Counted from the first letter of the stretch, positions 1-5,258 are shown. The stretch is 5,569 nucleotides of DNA from Nitrospira sp. (GCA_016873525.1 VGXD01000151.1:1-5569); one strand, 5' to 3'. Notes: generated from the letters alone by a model not told the origin. Translations and numbers: made by a program.

Positions 1-1228
1 CGGTGAGATTGGACCCGACCAGGAGGATGGCCTTGGCCTTGGTGAGGTCCTCCCAATCGTTCGTCATCCGGCCGACGCCCAAGGCCCGCTGGGCCGCGTG
101 GACGAAATTCACATGGCCGTAGCGGGCGCTGCTATCCAACTGGTTCGTGCCGATCGCCACCCGCATCAGCTTCTGGAACAGATACAGCTCTTCGTTCGTG
201 CAGCGGGCCGTGATCAACCCCGCGATCGCTTGCGGACCGTGCTGGGCCTTGATCTCGGCCAACCGATCCACCGCGACCTGGGCCGCCTCCAGCCAAGGGG
301 CTTCGACCAACTGCGCGGCGCGGCGCAGGAGCGGCTGCCGGAGCCGTTCCTTGCTGTCGATGTACTCGAACCCGAACCGGCCGCGCACGCAGATGCCTCC
401 GTGTCCCTTGGCCGTCTCGGACCGGTCTCCCCATTTGTTCTTCCAGGAGAGCGGCGCGGTGACCCGCACCACTTCGCGATCCTTGGTCTCGACGTACATC
501 TGACAGCCATCCCCGCAGTAATTGCAGGTCGTGGTCGTCTTCTTCAACTGCCAGGGCTTGTACAGATACTTGGAAAACTTGTTCGTGATCGCGCCCACCG
601 GGCAGACGGCCAAACAGTCGCCGCAGAACTCGCAGGCCAGCGGCTGATCGCCCTTGGCCACCACCTGGGTGAAGCCGCCTTTCTTCACGAATTGCAGCGC
701 GTCGATCATCAACACGTCCTTGCAGATGTTGATGCACTCGCCGCAGGCGATGCAGCGGTTCATGTTGAAGTCCAGCACCAGACTGCGGGTATCCTCCGGG
801 ATCAGCTTCTGCTTGGCGTTGGCGAGGTTGGTCACCTGGTGGAGGAACGCCATGTCCTGCAGCTCGCAGTGGCCGTCCGCGTCGCAAACCGGGCAATCCA
901 GGGGGTGGACGGACAGATGCTTTTCCACCGCCTTTTTCCTGGCCTGGAACAGGTCGTCGCCCTCGGTGCGGACCACCATCCCGGCCGTGGCCTTGGCGGT
1001 GCAGGAGCGGACCGGGGCCTTCTTCCCTTCCACCATCACCAAACACATGCCGCAGGACCCGAAGGGATCGAAGGTATAGTGGTAGCACATGGCGGGGACG
1101 ATCTTCCCCGTGCCGGAGACCACGTCGTAGAGCGACACGCCGTCCTTGGCCGTGACCGTCTGGCCGTCGATCGACAACTCGATCGACGCGGCTTCAACTT
1201 CGGGATTGGTCGCTGGTTTCAATGCCAT
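1..1228 (-). CDS. nuoG: NADH-quinone oxidoreductase subunit G, formate-dehydrogenase-like, 3' end outside the window
   Basis: Iron-sulfur subunit of the complex I peripheral arm; in the family it passes electrons from the NADH module towards NuoI and NuoB. The first 409 residues are visible and the gene runs off the left edge. Cluster sites in order: [2Fe-2S] Cys48, 59, 62, 76; the His-Cys [4Fe-4S] site His108, Cys112, 115, 121; two ferredoxin motifs, Cys159/162/165/169 and Cys199/202/205/209 followed by Pro; then Cys235, 238, 242, 280, an N7-type [4Fe-4S] site opening a molybdopterin-oxidoreductase-like domain. Residues about 340-373 resemble the formate dehydrogenase alpha subunit (RCTNEE, then SARYGHV), but the Sec/Cys that binds Mo in those enzymes is Gly371, with His372 kept. 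I infer an electron-transfer subunit with no Mo catalysis. The ATG start has a GAGG five bases upstream. It follows nuoD directly, with no nuoE or nuoF between. A genuine NAD- or ferredoxin-linked formate dehydrogenase subunit is the alternative, made unlikely by context and the Gly. Confidence 0.92.
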   Translation of the reverse strand, partial: MALKPATNPEVEAASIELSIDGQTVTAKDGVSLYDVVSGTGKIVPAMCYHYTFDPFGSCGMCLVMVEGKKAPVRSCTAKATAGMVVRTEGDDLFQARKKAVEKHLSVHPLDCPVCDADGHCELQDMAFLHQVTNLANAKQKLIPEDTRSLVLDFNMNRCIACGECINICKDVLMIDALQFVKKGGFTQVVAKGDQPLACEFCGDCLAVCPVGAITNKFSKYLYKPWQLKKTTTTCNYCGDGCQMYVETKDREVVRVTAPLSWKNKWGDRSETAKGHGGICVRGRFGFEYIDSKERLRQPLLRRAAQLVEAPWLEAAQVAVDRLAEIKAQHGPQAIAGLITARCTNEELYLFQKLMRVAIGTNQLDSSARYGHVNFVHAAQRALGVGRMTNDWEDLTKAKAILLVGSNLT

Positions 1229-1233
1229 GAAAA

Positions 1234-1237
1234 CCTC
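1234..1237 (-). promoter_or_regulatory. Ribosome binding site of nuoG
   Basis: GAGG lies five bases (TTTTC) before the ATG at 1228. It fixes the nuoG start just outside the long inverted repeat of the spacer. nuoA has an almost identical arrangement (GAGG, TTTTT, GTG). Confidence 0.6.
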
Positions 1238-1242
1238 AGGGC

Positions 1243-1322
1243 GTCACAAAGTCTGAAAGTTTAAAAGTCACAAGTCCGGCCGTCTCGGACTTGATGGCTT
1301 GACGACTTTTCGACTTGTGGAC
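1243..1322 (-). repeat. Long imperfect inverted repeat (potential hairpin) in the nuoD-nuoG spacer
   Basis: Almost the whole 99-base spacer is an imperfect inverted repeat. Arms at 1243-1278 and 1286-1322 flank a 7-base loop. The inner stem is perfect over 8 bp (1271-1278 with 1286-1293, CAAGTCCG/CGGACTTG). Outside it, pairing continues with small bulges to the ends, for example ACTTT with AAAGT near 1256-1259/1306-1309 and CTTGTG with CAC.AAG at the base. Each arm is made of degenerate repeats of AAGTC/AAAGT. Read on the minus strand the inner stem is followed by TGACTTTT, so weak intrinsic termination or attenuation before nuoG is possible. An RNA processing or stability element is the other main reading. 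The pairing is seen directly; the function is not known. Confidence 0.6.
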
Positions 1323-1327
1323 ATACG

Positions 1328-2575
1328 TTATCGATCGCACTCGCCCATGACGATGTCGTAGGTGCCGAAGATCGTCACGGCGTCCGCGATCATATAGCCG
1401 CGCGACATGAAATCGAACGCGCCCATGTGAATGAACGACGGGGCGCGGATCTTCAGCCGGTAGGGTTTCCCGCCCCCCGTGCTGACGATGTAAAAGCCCA
1501 GTTCGCCCTTGTGGGCTTCAGTGCCGCAATAAATCTCGCCAGGCGGCGCGTCAAAGCCCTGCGAGAACAGCTTGAACTGCTGGATCATGGATTCCAGGTT
1601 CGTGAAGACCCGTTCCTTCGGCGGCAGGGTGACGCTGGGCACCTGGGCCATGACCGGCCCTTCCGCCGGCATCTGATCCAAGCACTGCCGGATGATCTTC
1701 ACGCTCTCGTACATTTCCTGGACCCGGATCCAGTACCGATCGTAGGTGTCGCCGTTCTTGCCCACCGGCACGCTGAACTCGCACTTGGGATAGGCCGCAT
1801 AGGGTTCGTACTTGCGGAGGTCGTAATCCACCCCGGACCCCCGCAGGGTGGGGCCGCTGAGCCCGAAGTTCACGGCGTCCTCGGCCGAAATCACCGCGAC
1901 ACCCTTGGTCCGCGCCAGCCAGATGCGGTTCTTTTCCAGGAACACCACGTACTCGTCTATCTTGGGCGGAAAATAATCCAGAAAGGCCCGCAGCTTGCTC
2001 AGCAGCGACGGCGTGAAATCCCGCTCCACGCCGCCGATCCGGTACCAGCTGGTCGTCAGGCGGGCGCCGCAGAGTTCGTCGAACCAGTCCAGGAGAATTT
2101 CGCGGTCCCGGAAGGTGTAGAAGAACACGGTCATGGCCCCGATATCCAAGGCCTGCGTGCCCAGCCAGAACTGATGGCCGATGATCCGTTGCACCTCCGC
2201 CACGATCGTGCGCAAGTATTCGGCCCGCTCCGGCACCGTGATGCTCATCAGCTTCTCGACGGCCCGGCAGTAGGCGAAGTTGTTGTACATCGCGCAGACA
2301 TAATCCAAGCGGTCCGTATGCGGGATGAACTGGTGATAGGTGCCGTCCTCCGCCAGCTTTTCGACTCCCCGATGGAGAAAGCCCATGACCGGCGTGGACT
2401 TGACGAGCCGCTCGCCTTCGAGTTCCAGCACCACCTTCAAGACCCCGTGGGTGCTGGGATGCTGCGGCCCCATGTTCAGGAGCAGCTCCTCGGTCCGGAG
2501 CGTCGGCAAGGTGGGGCTCTCCGGATGCTCCGGGTCCACCTTATAGACGGTCGTGCGTTGATCTTCGAATTTCAT
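1328..2575 (-). CDS. nuoD: NADH-quinone oxidoreductase subunit D (49 kDa subunit)
   Basis: Connecting-module subunit that, with NuoB, forms the quinone-reduction site of complex I; related to the large subunit of [NiFe] hydrogenases without the metal-binding cysteines. The visible family signature NMGPQHPSTHGVLK is at residues 34-47, with His39 and His43 matching the quinone-headgroup His region. HTDRLDY ends at Tyr92, matching the quinone-contact Tyr of Thermus Nqo4. FLHRGVEKL (66-74) and the C-terminus GTYDIVMGECDR are typical. Length is 415 residues, normal for an unfused NuoD. The start is uncertain: the reading frame is open to a GTG at 2635 and an ATG at 2587, but the DNA between 2588 and 2635 is repeat sequence and no strong ribosome site precedes any of them. 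I chose the ATG at 2575, which gives the usual short lead into the signature. It lies between nuoC and nuoG in the same operon. Confidence 0.96.
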   Translation of the reverse strand: MKFEDQRTTVYKVDPEHPESPTLPTLRTEELLLNMGPQHPSTHGVLKVVLELEGERLVKSTPVMGFLHRGVEKLAEDGTYHQFIPHTDRLDYVCAMYNNFAYCRAVEKLMSITVPERAEYLRTIVAEVQRIIGHQFWLGTQALDIGAMTVFFYTFRDREILLDWFDELCGARLTTSWYRIGGVERDFTPSLLSKLRAFLDYFPPKIDEYVVFLEKNRIWLARTKGVAVISAEDAVNFGLSGPTLRGSGVDYDLRKYEPYAAYPKCEFSVPVGKNGDTYDRYWIRVQEMYESVKIIRQCLDQMPAEGPVMAQVPSVTLPPKERVFTNLESMIQQFKLFSQGFDAPPGEIYCGTEAHKGELGFYIVSTGGGKPYRLKIRAPSFIHMGAFDFMSRGYMIADAVTIFGTYDIVMGECDR

Positions 2576-2587
2576 AGATACCGTCAT

Positions 2588-2658
2588 GTGTGATCGGTGA
2601 TGCGTAACGCGCGAGGGAGTCGATTCTCCGAACACCCATTACCGCTCACCCATCACCC
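2588..2658 (-). repeat. Long imperfect inverted repeat (potential hairpin) between nuoC and nuoD
   Basis: Arms 2588-2609 and 2637-2658 pair at about 18 of 22 positions, with two one-base bulges and three mismatches. The segments GTGAT/ATCAC, GGTGA/TCACC, GCG/CGC and TAA/TTA all match. The 27-base centre contains a small inner stem, GGAG at 2616-2619 against CTCC at 2626-2629. The right arm covers the nuoC stop codon and the left arm ends just before the possible nuoD starts at 2587 and 2575, so in the mRNA the structure spans the whole gap. The right arm also contains a direct repeat on the minus strand (GTGATGGGTG, then GTAATGGGTG). A post-transcriptional role (processing, stability or subunit stoichiometry) is inference. 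Confidence 0.6.
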
Positions 2659-3150
2659 TTTACCCTCGTCCAGAAATTCGAACGTGTCCCGCCAGCCCTT
2701 GCCTCGCAGCGGGAAATCCTTCCTGAGCGGGTACCCTTCCTCGTAGTCGTCCGGCATGAGGATGCGCCGCAAGTCGGGATGGTTGCGGAAGCGAATCCCC
2801 ATCATGTCGTAGACTTCGCGCTCCATAAAGTCCGCGCCCTGCCAAATGTCCGTGAGGGAATCGACCACGCAGTCCGCTTCCGGGGTACGGGTCTTCAGCC
2901 TGATGCGGTGCCGCTTCCGGATCGAGTAGAACTCCCACACGACTTCAAACCGCTCTTCGTCGTCCGGCCAATCCACCGAACTGACGTGGACGATGTAGTC
3001 AAAATCCATCGCGGGGTCGTTGTGGAGAAACAGGGCGACGTCGTGCAGCGCCGTCCGCGCCACCGTGACCGCAAGGTCGCCGCGCCATTCCACGGCCTTG
3101 ACGAACCCTTCGGGAAACTCCGCCTGTATGCGCTCAGCCAAGGGGTGCAT
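2653..3150 (-). CDS. nuoC: NADH-quinone oxidoreductase subunit C (30 kDa subunit)
   Basis: Peripheral-arm subunit that packs against NuoD near the membrane and has no cofactor. The respiratory-chain 30 kDa signature is clear at residues 110-131: EREVYDMMGIRF followed by NHPDLRRIL. After it comes the usual acidic-to-basic stretch DDYEEGYPLRKDFPLRG at 134-150. Residues 66-90 (the ERFEVVWEFYS segment and following) form the preceding conserved beta region. Length is 165 residues, at the short end for a separate NuoC and not fused to NuoD as in enterobacteria. The start is the ATG at 3150, preceded by a modest GGAAG. It stands 32 bases after the nuoB stop. Its stop codon lies within the right arm of the inverted repeat in the nuoC-nuoD gap. 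Confidence 0.95.
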   Translation of the reverse strand: MHPLAERIQAEFPEGFVKAVEWRGDLAVTVARTALHDVALFLHNDPAMDFDYIVHVSSVDWPDDEERFEVVWEFYSIRKRHRIRLKTRTPEADCVVDSLTDIWQGADFMEREVYDMMGIRFRNHPDLRRILMPDDYEEGYPLRKDFPLRGKGWRDTFEFLDEGKG

Positions 3151-3162
3151 AGCTTCCGAGGA

Positions 3163-3173
3163 ACCGCTTACCC
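3163..3173 (-). repeat. Copy of the spacer motif GGGTRAGCGGT in the nuoB-nuoC gap
   Basis: On the minus strand GGGTAAGCGGT here differs by one base from GGGTGAGCGGT at 2641-2651 in the nuoC-nuoD gap. Both copies lie within about 25 bases of the preceding stop codon and are followed by TCGGARAA-like bases (TCGGAAG here, TCGGAGAA there). No long hairpin is formed here. It may be a decayed copy of the same intergenic repeat; with 11 bases, chance is not excluded. Confidence 0.35.
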
Positions 3174-3182
3174 TTTCATCCT

Positions 3183-3710
3183 TCAGACTTTGACCGCGTC
3201 CTTCACTTGCTCCGGCTGCTTCGTGAACACGCGCTTCTGCATGATGCGCTCCTGCAACTTGAGGACGCCGTCAAAAAGCGCCTCCGGCGTGGGCGGGCAA
3301 CCGGGCACGTAGATGTCCACCGGCACGAACCGGTCCACCCCTTGCACGACGGGGTAGCTGTCATAGATGTTGCCCGATGTCGCGCAGGAGCCCATGGCGA
3401 TCACGTACTTCGGCTCCGGCATCTGGTCGTAAATCTTTCTGATCACGGGCGCCATCCGGCGGCAGACCGTCCCGGCCACGATCATCAAGTCGGACTGGCG
3501 GGGGGAAGCCCGAAACACCCCGGCCCCATAGCGGTCCATGTCGTAGCGGGAGGACACCGCGGCGATCATCTCGATCGCACAGCAGGCCAACCCGAAGGTC
3601 ATGGGCCAGAGAGACCCTTTGCGCGCCCAGTTGACGGCCTTCTCGATCGTCGTCGTAATGACGTCCAGCTCTCCGTCTTTTTCACGCCGCCCAATCTGGA
3701 TCAGTCCCAC
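3183..3710 (-). CDS. nuoB: NADH-quinone oxidoreductase subunit B (PSST, cluster N2 subunit)
   Basis: Carries the terminal [4Fe-4S] cluster N2, which reduces quinone at the NuoB/NuoD interface. The N2 ligands are visible: the tandem Cys43-Cys44 in GLACCAIEM, Cys109 in MGSCATSG and Cys138 in VPGCPPTPEAL. Other family blocks are NWARKGSLWPMTFG (27-40), FRASPRQSDLMIVAGT (66-81) and MAPVIRKIYDQMPEPKYVI (86-104). Cys83 in GTVCRRM is an additional cysteine near the cluster region whose role is unknown. Length is 175 residues, normal. The start is GTG at 3710, supported by AAAGGAG seven bases upstream. The gene overlaps the end of nuoA by 10 bases, so translational coupling is likely. Confidence 0.97.
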   Translation of the reverse strand: MGLIQIGRREKDGELDVITTTIEKAVNWARKGSLWPMTFGLACCAIEMIAAVSSRYDMDRYGAGVFRASPRQSDLMIVAGTVCRRMAPVIRKIYDQMPEPKYVIAMGSCATSGNIYDSYPVVQGVDRFVPVDIYVPGCPPTPEALFDGVLKLQERIMQKRVFTKQPEQVKDAVKV

Positions 3711-4084
3711 TCCAACGCTCCTTTGCGCCAGGCATAGACATAGGCCACCAGAAACAATGCGATGAACACCAGCATTTCGACCAATCCGATGAAGCCGATC
3801 TTGCCGAAGACGACGGCCCAGGGATAAAGAAAGATCACCTCAATATCGAAGATGACGAACAGCATGGCGAAGATGTAGTAGCGAACCGGAAACGGCATGC
3901 GGGCATCTGAAAAGGGCTCGCTCCCGCACTCGTAGGCGCTGAGCTTTTCCGCTTCCGGGTACTTCGGCTGGACGAGATAACTGACGATGAGCGTGACCAC
4001 GCCGAACAACAACGCGATCACGACAAAGATCACAACGGGAAAGTACCGGCTTAAATACTCGAAGAGCAGTTCCGTCCCGGTCAC
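3701..4084 (-). CDS. nuoA: NADH-quinone oxidoreductase subunit A (ND3 homologue)
   Basis: Small membrane subunit of complex I next to the quinone cavity. Three membrane helices are seen at about residues 16-38, 66-93 and 98-119. The loop after helix 1 carries KLSAYECGSEPFSDAR (47-62), with Cys53 equivalent to the ND3 loop cysteine. Helix 2 starts with PFPVRYYIFAMLFVIFD and has the conserved acidic residues Asp80 and Glu82. From the GTG at 4084 the protein is 127 residues, typical for NuoA. The frame also allows a GTG at 4117 (138 residues), but that one has no ribosome site and would lie only a few bases after the predicted transcription start, while 4084 has GAGG five bases upstream. First gene of the operon; its last 10 bases overlap nuoB. 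Confidence 0.94.
   Translation of the reverse strand: MTGTELLFEYLSRYFPVVIFVVIALLFGVVTLIVSYLVQPKYPEAEKLSAYECGSEPFSDARMPFPVRYYIFAMLFVIFDIEVIFLYPWAVVFGKIGFIGLVEMLVFIALFLVAYVYAWRKGALEWD
3718..3724 (-). promoter_or_regulatory. Ribosome binding site of nuoB inside the end of nuoA
   Basis: AAAGGAG followed by a seven-base spacer and GTG. This is the strongest Shine-Dalgarno match in the operon and decides the unusual GTG start, which lies within the last codons of nuoA. Confidence 0.75.
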
Positions 4085-4089
4085 AAAAA

Positions 4090-4093
4090 CCTC
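4090..4093 (-). promoter_or_regulatory. Ribosome binding site supporting the shorter nuoA start
   Basis: GAGG, five bases (TTTTT) before the GTG at 4084; the same spacing and nearly the same spacer precede nuoG. If the longer start at 4117 is used instead, this site is simply coding sequence. Confidence 0.5.
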
Positions 4094-4128
4094 GCTCTCA
4101 ACACCTTGACTTACCACGAGGATTCGGC

Positions 4129-4158
4129 ATCTTAGACCTTGCCGATTTCCAATATCAA
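4129..4158 (-). promoter_or_regulatory. Candidate sigma70-type promoter of the nuo operon
   Basis: On the minus strand, TTGATA (4153-4158) and TAAGAT (4129-4134) are separated by 18 bases. The expected transcription start is near 4122, giving a leader of about 38 bases to the GTG at 4084. It lies in the AT-richer gap before nuoA. Assigned by consensus matching by eye only. Confidence 0.45.
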
Positions 4159-4319
4159 GAGAACAAAGGACCTACCCGGACGATACCGAAAGCCCTAGCC
4201 GAACATTCACATCTACTAGGCCTTGGTTTCTGAAAAGCAGGAGATGTTAGTTTGAATGAGGAAAACAGAGAAGAAGCGCTTGCCGGCGTTAAGATGGGTT
4301 GAGCACGTAACCTATGAAT
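4135..4319. other. Noncoding region upstream of nuoA
   Basis: About 185 bases, visibly richer in A and T than the flanking genes and with no convincing reading frame. It contains the -35 end of the nuoA promoter candidate. A short inverted repeat, CCTAG at 4194-4198 and CTAGG at 4216-4220, lies upstream of that promoter and could be a binding site or chance. No strong GC hairpin with a T tract was seen that would end transcription from the genes at 4320-5102, so read-through into nuo cannot be excluded. Confidence 0.5.
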
Positions 4320-4556
4320 TCATTTGCCTTTCTTCATCTTGCCCGGTGGCATTTTGAGGGCTGCCGGAGGCTTTGCTGTCCCCTGATCCCATTCGGATTC
4401 AAGGGGAGGCACGGCCTTGGCCTTCGTCCTCCGATGGATTTGGGTTTCGATGCGACGCGCAGGACTCCCCACTGAAGCCGAATCTCCTCGCGGCGGTTGC
4501 TTGGCCTCGCTCACCCTTGGCCCTCCGGATAGATCGCAGCCCTCGTCATCTGCCAT
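4320..4556 (-). CDS. Small basic hypothetical protein (78 residues), doubtful
   Basis: Not recognised. ATG at 4556 lies 12 bases after the stop of the exported-protein gene on the same strand, so the two could be co-transcribed. The product is hydrophilic with no signal peptide or membrane segment. The N-terminus is acidic (MADDEG), the middle is rich in Arg, Pro and Ser, and the C-terminus is strongly basic (ALKMPPGKMKKGK). There is no clear Shine-Dalgarno sequence, and codon choice is less GC-biased at third positions than in the nuo genes. The position right behind the upstream stop and the Lys-rich end argue for a real gene; the low-complexity composition and missing ribosome site argue against it. 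Confidence 0.4.
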   Translation of the reverse strand: MADDEGCDLSGGPRVSEAKQPPRGDSASVGSPARRIETQIHRRTKAKAVPPLESEWDQGTAKPPAALKMPPGKMKKGK

Positions 4557-4568
4557 GATGACGTCGCG

Positions 4569-5102
4569 TCACTGCCAGCGCGGGACTGGAAGGGGATGGC
4601 GTTCCTCCGGCTGCAACCCAGGCTGGGCCGGCTCGGCTGGTTCCCCAGGCCCATGACTGGCGTCATACAACCGTTCATTTCCATTGATCCCATCTTCCTC
4701 CGGGTCCGACCACATCTCGCCTTGACCCGGCTCGAACTCGCCGTTTGCATTGAGGTCCACCCAATAGAAGAGCGGATGGGGCATGGTCACGACGACCGGC
4801 GTCCCAAACTCATCCAGCCAGACCCGATAGGTGCGCCGGGCCGTCATAAAGTCGGTTCGCCCCAGCCCCTGCATGTCGAAGCGTCTGAAAAACATGTCGT
4901 TGCGCCAATCGTAGTAGGCCTCGACTTCGCGGCGGTCATACTCCGCCGGCTCCTCCGGCAAGGCCTGGCTCTGGGTCGTAACACGCAGAGGCATCGCGGC
5001 CACGTCATCACCGCCACAGAACCCCATGGCCAAGAGAGTCGCCAGTCCTGAAACGCCCGCACAGACCCGTAGCATCAATGCAACGTCTTTCACTCTATTC
5101 AT
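4569..5102 (-). CDS. Hypothetical exported protein with Asp/Asn/Gly loop motifs
   Basis: 177 residues; no family recognised. The N-terminus MNRVKDVALML with a hydrophobic run to about residue 27 reads as a signal peptide. Cleavage is probably between 28 and 36; Cys29 is preceded by MGF, not a classical lipobox, so lipoprotein status is doubtful. The mature part has an acidic, aromatic segment (DRREVEAYYDWRNDMFFRRFD, in two adjoining parts at 56-76) and a TYRVWLDEFGTPVVVTMPHP strand region (91-110). Then DLNANGEFE (116-124) and DPEEDGINGNE (133-143) resemble EF-hand-like calcium loops, though the last ligand of the first loop is offset. The tail is rich in Pro and Glu. The frame opens earlier (GTG at 5132), but ATG at 5102 starts the signal peptide cleanly and fits the predicted promoter. 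Ribosome site weak (AAGG ten bases upstream). The gene is divergent from the one at 5259. Confidence 0.75.
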   Translation of the reverse strand: MNRVKDVALMLRVCAGVSGLATLLAMGFCGGDDVAAMPLRVTTQSQALPEEPAEYDRREVEAYYDWRNDMFFRRFDMQGLGRTDFMTARRTYRVWLDEFGTPVVVTMPHPLFYWVDLNANGEFEPGQGEMWSDPEEDGINGNERLYDASHGPGEPAEPAQPGLQPEERHPLPVPRWQ

Positions 5103-5122
5103 GAGGGACACGCCTTGCGGGA

Positions 5123-5151
5123 ACCCTAACACCGGGGCTAGGGCCTGTCAA
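5123..5151 (-). promoter_or_regulatory. Candidate promoter of the exported-protein gene
   Basis: On the minus strand a perfect TTGACA (5146-5151), a 17-base spacer and TAGGGT (5123-5128). Expected start of transcription near 5116, leaving about 14 bases to the ATG at 5102. This makes the upstream GTG at 5132 unlikely as a start. A small inverted repeat, CCCTA at 5124-5128 and TAGGG at 5139-5143, lies across the -10 and spacer and could be an operator. Confidence 0.45.
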
Positions 5152-5188
5152 ACCCTCGAGATTCGACAACACCGTCGGGCAACTTGGC

Positions 5189-5216
5189 TTGACAACGTGC
5201 CGCGTTTTGCTATCGT
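5189..5216 (+). promoter_or_regulatory. Candidate promoter of the plus-strand secreted-protein gene
   Basis: A perfect TTGACA (5189-5194), a 16-base spacer and TATCGT (5211-5216), with TG one base before the -10 (extended -10 form). Expected start near 5223 and a leader of about 36 bases to the ATG at 5259. It is back to back with the minus-strand promoter about 40 bases away. Confidence 0.5.
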
Positions 5217-5258
5217 GACCGCACGGCTTTCTTTCGATTGAATCGATTGCGTGGACTC

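Noticed and set aside
98..1264. Long plus-strand open frame (388 codons) opposite nuoG
   Set aside because: The minus strand has full NuoG motifs through this stretch; the antisense frame is a product of high GC and third-position bias and shows no recognisable domain.
1427..2593. Long plus-strand open frame (388 codons) opposite nuoD
   Set aside because: Antisense shadow of nuoD; composition rich in His, Arg and Pro with no motif. The equal length to the frame opposite nuoG is coincidence.
3165..3180. ATG-AAA-GGG-TAA mini-frame between nuoB and nuoC
   Set aside because: Three codons with an AAGG-like upstream sequence; most likely chance within the spacer repeat.
2779..3737. Plus-strand open frames opposite nuoC and nuoB
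   Set aside because: Shadows of clearly recognisable complex I genes.
4093..4131. Short ORF starting at an ATG in the nuoA leader (about ten codons)
   Set aside because: Out of frame with nuoA, with no ribosome site; too short to support as a leader peptide.
4153..4172. FNR-like half site TTGAT upstream of nuoA
   Set aside because: The second half (ATCAA) at the needed four-base spacing is not present; the TTGATA is better read as a -35 box.
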